Made by a program: the position numbers and the translations under genes
The notes under the pieces: model-generated
What the model was told of the DNA's origin: nothing
Database searches by the model: none
What the model saw: only the letters and a program-made list of their open reading frames with translations
NCBI GenBank assembly: GCA_013820875.1
Contig: JACDHS010000002.1
Coordinates: 43,756 to 107,755, forward strand
Direction: 5' to 3'
From: Verrucomicrobiota bacterium
GTDB taxonomy: Bacteria > Verrucomicrobiota > Verrucomicrobiia > Limisphaerales > JACDHS01
Length of the DNA stretch: 64,000 nucleotides
Part shown: piece after piece, positions 58,380-64,000 of the stretch
Numbering within the stretch: position 1 is the first letter of the stretch
Layout of the letters: the number at the start of each line of letters is the position of its first letter

Positions 58380-59933
58380 GTGTTTCTTTCGCGAGCAGCA
58401 GGCAAAAGCTTGCTCTCCAATGCAAAGAAACGCGCCAAAGCACTCGCTTTTATGAATCCACAACCTTCCCCAAAATCTCCGTTTCGTTCTTTCTTTCGCA
58501 ATTGGATCAGCTTCGCCGGGATAATTATCGTCCTGGCAAGTATATTAGCTTTTCTCCTGCTAATAACGCTCGACTACTTTGCGGAAGATGACAGTCCCTA
58601 CCTCGGTGTCCTGACCTATTTGATTGTTCCAGCCACGTTGTTCTTTGGCCTGTTCGTGGTCTTTGTCGGATTTCTTCTTCAACGCCGGCAAATGGCGCGG
58701 AGCAAAACGGGAGAGATCTCGCCCATTCTCAGCATTGATCTGAACCGCCCGCGTGATCGGCGCATGCTGGGCGCATTTCTTTTTCTCAGCCTGTTTTTGT
58801 TTTTGGTGACAGCGATTGCCAGTTACCAGACGTATCACATTACCAAGACGGTCCAATTTTGCGGCGAAACCTGTCATGAAATCATGAAGCCGCAATATAT
58901 CACTGCCCAACACTCCCCCCATGCTCGGGTTGAATGCACAGCCTGTCATGTCGGACCCGAAGCTGTCAGTTACGTAAAATCGAAATTCAACGGTTTGCGC
59001 CAGGTGTATGTCGCGCTGAAAGGAGATTTCAAAGGACCGATCGTTGCGCATGATAAAATCCAGATCAACCAGAAGACCTGCGAACAATGTCATTGGCCGG
59101 ATCGTTACGTTGGCAACAGAGATCGCACATTCAATCATTTTCTCGATGATGACGACAACACTCCCTACTCGGTGCGCCTCTCCTTGAAAGTCGGCGGCGG
59201 CGATCCAACGCATGGACCGGTCGGAGGAATTCATTGGCACATGAATGTGAACAATAAGGTCGAATACATTGCGACGGACGAAATGCGTCAAAAGATCCCA
59301 TGGATTCGCCTGACCGATGCCAGCGGAAAAGTAACGGAATTCCGCACAGCCGGTTTTAAAGATGACCCGCAGCAGCACACTATTCACACGATGGATTGCA
59401 TGGATTGCCACAGTCGTCCGGCGCACCATTTTCGAGCACCGAATGATGCGGTTGATCTCGCGATGTCGGCCGGAAGAATCAGCACGAAACTGCCGGCGAT
59501 TAAAAAAGCGGCGGTCAATAGTTTGACGAAAGAATACAAAACGCAGGCCGAAGCATTGCAAGCCATCGCCGCGACTTTGCGAGAGAAATATTCAGGCCAT
59601 GCGGACGTCGAAGCCACCATTAAGGAAGTACAACACATTTACAGCATTTACTTTTTTCCGGAGATGAACACGCACTGGAAACTTAGGCCCAACAACATTG
59701 GACACAAAGATTCGCCAGGCTGTTTTCGCTGTCATGACAATGAACACGTGAGCACCGATGGAATGCGCACGCTCGGCAATAAAGATTGCAATCAATGCCA
59801 CACGATTCTTGCAGAAGGCCGGGGAGAGGAATTTGAAAAGTTAAGTTCCGCAGGCCTGACCTTTATGCATCCTGAAGAAGGTTGGGATGACCTTAACTGC
59901 TACGACTGCCATAACGGGAGCATGGATGATTGA
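58380..59933 (+). CDS. NapC/NirT-like membrane-anchored multiheme cytochrome (6 CXXCH plus one CX3CH)
   Basis: Two N-terminal hydrophobic segments; CGETCHEIMKPQ, CTACH, CEQCH, CMDCH, CFRCH, CNQCH, CYDCH. Start may be the internal Met at about 58452. Confidence 0.85.
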   Translation: MFLSRAAGKSLLSNAKKRAKALAFMNPQPSPKSPFRSFFRNWISFAGIIIVLASILAFLLLITLDYFAEDDSPYLGVLTYLIVPATLFFGLFVVFVGFLLQRRQMARSKTGEISPILSIDLNRPRDRRMLGAFLFLSLFLFLVTAIASYQTYHITKTVQFCGETCHEIMKPQYITAQHSPHARVECTACHVGPEAVSYVKSKFNGLRQVYVALKGDFKGPIVAHDKIQINQKTCEQCHWPDRYVGNRDRTFNHFLDDDDNTPYSVRLSLKVGGGDPTHGPVGGIHWHMNVNNKVEYIATDEMRQKIPWIRLTDASGKVTEFRTAGFKDDPQQHTIHTMDCMDCHSRPAHHFRAPNDAVDLAMSAGRISTKLPAIKKAAVNSLTKEYKTQAEALQAIAATLREKYSGHADVEATIKEVQHIYSIYFFPEMNTHWKLRPNNIGHKDSPGCFRCHDNEHVSTDGMRTLGNKDCNQCHTILAEGRGEEFEKLSSAGLTFMHPEEGWDDLNCYDCHNGSMDD

Positions 59934-60225
59934 ACGCGTTTGAAGCTGCAGCGTCCGGCTTTCCGCCTGACGCATGCGGATAGAGAACGGATTGCCTGAA
60001 TCCATCCATGTCATTACTCGTTTCTTCGCGATTACAAACGCTCTCACTCGGGCGGACTCGTTCCTGCCACCCACCCTTCCCGATTCACGTCGCACGAACA
60101 TCCCATCATTTCGTCTCCAGGAATTCATGGACTACAGCCAAACCGAAGGAGCATCAAAAAATGCGAAGTAATCAGCAACGTATGGAGAGCACGCATTCCC
60201 CTTTATCGAGAGGCTGGGTCATCGA

Positions 60226-60867
60226 ATGAAAGCTGAGCGCAAAACGCCATTGGTTCTGTCCATCCTGACAATTTCATTCCTGATTCTAGCGGCGACATTC
60301 CTGACGGACATCTGGGGCAAGTCTGCGCAGCTTCCCGAAATTCCCCCGGTAGATCCTAGTTTCACAAAAACGGCGACGGCACGGGTTTCAGCGGAAGAAC
60401 TGTATCGCACCAAGGGCGACACTTCGATGCTCGAATGTTACGGATGCCATGAACAGGGCAAGGAGTTGACACTCAAATTCGACGAGGATCACAACGTCAT
60501 TTTGCCCGATGAACATGACGACATCATCATGGCTCACGGAACTCACAACCGGAACAACAACTGTTTTAATTGCCACGACGAGCACAATCTTGAAGTGCTT
60601 CAGACGCGCGACGGACGCACGGTAAAAATCCAGGATGGTCATGACTTGTGCGGCAGTTGCCATGGCCCGACTTATCGCGATTGGCTCGCGGGCATCCATG
60701 GACGCACCAGTGGTTTCTGGAATGTGAGCATGGGCGAGAAACATCGCGAGACCTGCACGGCCTGCCACGATCCGCATCAACCAAAATTTCTACCGCGAAA
60801 ACCGGCGCCCGGTCCGAATCCACTTCGGCCCGTGGAAGTAAAACATTCCGAAGGAAAGGCTCACTAA
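60226..60867 (+). CDS. Membrane-anchored tetraheme cytochrome c (c3/c7-like)
   Basis: N-terminal TM; CYGCH, CFNCH, CGSCH, CTACH. Confidence 0.87.
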   Translation: MKAERKTPLVLSILTISFLILAATFLTDIWGKSAQLPEIPPVDPSFTKTATARVSAEELYRTKGDTSMLECYGCHEQGKELTLKFDEDHNVILPDEHDDIIMAHGTHNRNNNCFNCHDEHNLEVLQTRDGRTVKIQDGHDLCGSCHGPTYRDWLAGIHGRTSGFWNVSMGEKHRETCTACHDPHQPKFLPRKPAPGPNPLRPVEVKHSEGKAH

Positions 60868-61854
60868 ATGTCTTGTTCATCTAATTCTCCGAATAGCGGT
60901 GGCTGCGGCGGTGGAGGGTGTGGTTCTGGTTCCGGGGGACACGAGCACGGGATGGATCGGCGCAGTTTTTTGCGCACTTCGAGTGTTGCAGTTGCCGGTG
61001 TTGCCGCGCTTGCGGCCAGCCTCGCGCCGCTCCGCGATCTTACTGATGTCGGCACTGCGGAACAATTTTTCCAGAAGCATTACAAAAAGCTTACGCCGGA
61101 GGACATGGAGAAAGTCCTGGCACGCATCACGCGAGAAGTGGAAAAACAATACGAGGTTCGTCCGCATGTGCGTGACTACAAGGCGATGGACGGAGTGGAA
61201 TTCGTTTATGCGCTGAACCTCACGCGCTGCATCGGCTGCCGTAAATGCGTTCACGCCTGTGTCGCGGAAAATAATCAGTCGCGTAATCCGGAAATCCAAT
61301 ATATCCGCGTCTTGAAAATGCCGCACGGATCGATGGACCCGGAAAAAGGCGATCACAATTACACATCGGAACTTGTTCCCGAAAAGGGATCTTTCTACAT
61401 GCCGGTGCAGTGCCAGCAATGCGTCAATCCGCCGTGCGTAAAAGTCTGCCCGGTGAAAGCCACGTGGCAGGAATCAGATGGCATCACAGTCATTGATTAC
61501 GATTGGTGCATCGGCTGCCGATACTGCGAAGCGGCGTGTCCGTATTTCGCGCGCCGTTTCAATTTCACCAAGCCGTCGATTCCCAAAGATCAGATAAACC
61601 CGAACATGTCCTATTTGGGAAATCGTCCACGTCCACAAGGTGTCGTGGAGAAATGTCATTTCTGCATCCAACGCACGCGCGCCGGAAAGTATCCCGCGTG
61701 CATGGAAGTGTGCCCGACTGGTGCGCGCAAGTTCGGCAACATTCTCGATCCGGACAGCGAAGTCTCTCACATCCTGAAAACTAAACGCGTGTTCATCCAG
61801 TTGAAGGAAGAGGTCGGGACTTCACCGCGATTTTTCTACTACTTCGACGTATGA
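60868..61854 (+). CDS. Tat-exported 4Fe-4S ferredoxin-type protein (NrfC/HybA/DsrO-like)
   Basis: RRSFLRT Tat motif; CIGCRKCVHAC, CQQCVNPPCVKVCP, CIGCRYCEAACP, CHFCIQRTRAGKYPACMEVCP. Confidence 0.92.
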   Translation: MSCSSNSPNSGGCGGGGCGSGSGGHEHGMDRRSFLRTSSVAVAGVAALAASLAPLRDLTDVGTAEQFFQKHYKKLTPEDMEKVLARITREVEKQYEVRPHVRDYKAMDGVEFVYALNLTRCIGCRKCVHACVAENNQSRNPEIQYIRVLKMPHGSMDPEKGDHNYTSELVPEKGSFYMPVQCQQCVNPPCVKVCPVKATWQESDGITVIDYDWCIGCRYCEAACPYFARRFNFTKPSIPKDQINPNMSYLGNRPRPQGVVEKCHFCIQRTRAGKYPACMEVCPTGARKFGNILDPDSEVSHILKTKRVFIQLKEEVGTSPRFFYYFDV

Positions 61855-63119
61855 TCAAAGCTGCCAAAAATTATCTTACCTTTCTGGCTCGTTGCGGACG
61901 CATCGCGTTCGTCGGCGACTGGCGTTACTACGCCTGGATGGGGGCGCTGACGCTCGTCTGTTTGGTCGGCCTCAATGCCTACGCCAAGCAACTCGTGCAT
62001 GGACTAATCACCACGGGTATGACCGACCAGGTTTCGTGGGGAGTTTATATAGCGAACTTCACATTTATGGTCGGCGTCGCCGCTGCCGCCGCGATGCTCG
62101 TCATCCCCGTTTACATTTATGACAACGAGGAACTGCACGACCTGGTGATCTTCGGAGAACTTCTCGCCGTCGCCGCGATCATTATGTGTTTGCTCTTTGT
62201 GACCGTTGATCTTGGTCGCCCCGACCGTTTCTGGCATATGATTCCCGGTGTTGGAGAATTCAATTTCCCGGGTTCGATGTTGAGTTGGGACGTTGTTGTG
62301 CTGAACGGCTATTTGCTTTTGAACGTTCATATCTGCGGCTATCTCCTTTACTGCCGTTACCAGAATCGAACGCCATCAAAATGGTTTTACATTCCTTTCG
62401 TCTTCATCGCGATTGGCTGGGCAATTTCAATTCACACCGTCACAGCGTTCCTTTACGTCGGACTGGGTGGGCGGCACTTCTGGAATTCGGCCATCGTCGG
62501 GCCGCGATTTATTGCCTCCGCGTTCACGGCTGGTCCGGCGCTGATCATTCTCGCGCTGCAAGTGATTCGCAAAGTCACCGAGTATCGCATCACCGACAAA
62601 GCGCTCCTCACGTTGCGCAGCATTGTGCAGGTCTCGATGATCATCAACGTGTTCCTGCTGGCGAACGAAGTCTTCAAGGAATTCTACTCCAAAACGGCGC
62701 ATGTCGCCTCGGCGGAATACCTTTACTTCGGGTTGCACGGTTTTAGTGGTTTAGTCGGCTGGATCTGGACAGCGGTTGCCTTCAATCTTATCGCGATGGT
62801 CATTCTGATTCTGCCGGTGAGCCGCAGTTTGAAATGGCTCGACGTCGCGTGTGTGCTGGCAATTGTTGGGATCTGGATCGAGAAAGGAATGGGGCTGGTC
62901 ATTCCAGGCTTTATTCCAACACCGTTGGGAGAAATCGTTGAATATACGCCAAGCTGGAATGAGACTCTCGTTTGTCTCGGCATCTGGGCGTTCGGCTTGC
63001 TCTGCTATACAATCTTCCTGCGAATGGCCATTCCGATTCTGCAGGGCAAACTTTCTAAATCGAGTGAGACCCAATCGGTTCCTGATACAACTCCAGCGCC
63101 GATCACTTCACAGGTATAG
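61851..63119 (+). CDS. NrfD/PsrC-like polytopic membrane quinol oxidoreductase subunit
   Basis: WGVYIANFTFMVGVAAAAAMLVIPVYIYDNEELHDLVIFGELLA; multiple TM segments; ATGA overlap with the Fe-S protein gene. Confidence 0.9.
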   Translation: MIKAAKNYLTFLARCGRIAFVGDWRYYAWMGALTLVCLVGLNAYAKQLVHGLITTGMTDQVSWGVYIANFTFMVGVAAAAAMLVIPVYIYDNEELHDLVIFGELLAVAAIIMCLLFVTVDLGRPDRFWHMIPGVGEFNFPGSMLSWDVVVLNGYLLLNVHICGYLLYCRYQNRTPSKWFYIPFVFIAIGWAISIHTVTAFLYVGLGGRHFWNSAIVGPRFIASAFTAGPALIILALQVIRKVTEYRITDKALLTLRSIVQVSMIINVFLLANEVFKEFYSKTAHVASAEYLYFGLHGFSGLVGWIWTAVAFNLIAMVILILPVSRSLKWLDVACVLAIVGIWIEKGMGLVIPGFIPTPLGEIVEYTPSWNETLVCLGIWAFGLLCYTIFLRMAIPILQGKLSKSSETQSVPDTTPAPITSQV

Positions 63120-63121
63120 TC

Positions 63122-63571
63122 ATGTCAAAACAACTTACAGTCGAGGACGCCAAACAATCTCTTGAATCGCACGTCGCGCAAAAAGGCGAAGAGATCCGTG
63201 AAAAATTCGGCCCCCACATCGGCTGGAGCGCGCTGATGCAGATATTGGATGACCGCACAGTCGTCCGCTATCCAGTTGAAATTGTTTTCGATGCCAGCGC
63301 GTTGGGTGAGGGAGAATTCGCTCATCCATTGCCACTCGGCAACAAGCCCGAAGATGGTTTCAAGATGCATGTGCATCCGTACTTCGCCACGCAACCCGAT
63401 CGCGTTCCCTCTCTTGTGTTGTATCAGCTCGTGCTCGTCAATTACGGCGAATTCGCCTCCGCCAATGACGCCGAAACGTTTGGCTCCTGCGCATTGGGAA
63501 TTTCCAAGGACGAATATTACAACACCCTCTGCACGGTAGTGGACGAGATTTCGGGCAGTGCCGCCGCCTGA
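63122..63571 (+). CDS. Conserved hypothetical protein downstream of nrfD-like gene
   Basis: 149-aa ORF tightly spaced after the NrfD-like gene; no recognised motif. Confidence 0.7.
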   Translation: MSKQLTVEDAKQSLESHVAQKGEEIREKFGPHIGWSALMQILDDRTVVRYPVEIVFDASALGEGEFAHPLPLGNKPEDGFKMHVHPYFATQPDRVPSLVLYQLVLVNYGEFASANDAETFGSCALGISKDEYYNTLCTVVDEISGSAAA

Positions 63572-63639
63572 TCCACCCGGCACATCGGGGCGGCCCCGTA
63601 ACCTTTCTGTGGTTTCCCTCCTTTCTCTATTCAACCCGG

Positions 63640-63806
63640 TCAACCACGGGCTCGCGCGGATAAACACGAATTCTTTGACCCGAATTGGGAACAGAGATTG
63701 CATGGTAATTGTCACCGTAGGTTTAGATTTTTGCGAGGGAAACAGCATCAACAATGCCCCCTTGCTACCCCTTCGTATCTGTGTCCATCTGTGGTTTCAA
63801 CTGCTT
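63640..63806. repeat. Degenerate copy of the accacgaat/accacagatggacac TIR family
   Basis: caaccacgggctcgcgcggataaacacgaatt at left; cgtatctgtgtccatctgtggttt at right. Confidence 0.45.
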
Positions 63807-63974
63807 TTCCTGGAGCCTGTCTAAAAATGGGTTGGAACGGGCTACCAGCGCTACCAACCCGTGGCGGTGGGCCTGCAGCAAAGCGGCAACTCCACTCTAC
63901 AGTTCTGTTTTTCTAGCCCCGCCGAGTTCAGAGGGGAAATATAACCAACTGGTGCGTTGTCGGACACTCGAAGA

Positions 63975-63997
63975 GTCGGCGGCAGGTTGCCGCCGAC
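63975..63997. repeat. REP-like palindrome at the right edge
   Basis: gtcggcggca-ggt-tgccgccgac, perfect 10-bp stem. Confidence 0.75.
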
Positions 63998-64000
63998 AAC

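Noticed and set aside
58560-59561. 333-aa minus-strand ORF
   Set aside because: Antisense to the NapC-like multiheme cytochrome; His/Ile-rich because CXXCH codons are read backwards.

Overview
The window reads as a Verrucomicrobia-like chromosome; this taxonomic impression is inferred from gene content and repeat style and was not tested. From left to right it contains: (1) a partial DUF3427/PLD-type helicase on the minus strand, running off the left edge and missing from the ORF track; (2) a frameshifted phosphodiester glycosidase; (3) housekeeping-type genes: an RlmI-like methyltransferase, RNase HI, a radical SAM protein, a SNF2 helicase, a PagL-like lipid A deacylase and a PGRP/amidase with a golvesin-like domain; (4) an AMP-ligase/PCP/condensation NRPS whose C domain reads HQxxxDG instead of HHxxxDG; (5) a small array of integron-type gene cassettes with three good attC-like sites and no integrase in view; (6) a translationally coupled STM4011-STM4012-STM4013-HAD-STM4014-STM4015(WGR-LRR) operon plus a DUF6745-type protein and a small RHGDV protein, whose function is unknown; (7) a complete-looking L-rhamnose uptake and catabolism locus, interrupted by a GxxExxY gene between two copies of a 155-bp terminal-inverted-repeat element; (8) long palindromes flanking a decayed REP-associated (Y1) transposase; (9) a CDF transporter and HemA; (10) a ~15-kb multiheme cytochrome / beta-barrel / NHL-lipoprotein / NapC / NrfC-NrfD electron-transfer locus that includes a 23-CXXCH cytochrome. 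The most unusual non-coding signal is three separate intergenic tandem arrays (about 3.06-3.34, 19.22-19.43 and 44.67-44.91 kb). They have unrelated or only weakly related sequences but all share a ~41-bp period. All family names come from reading motifs by eye; no searches were run.
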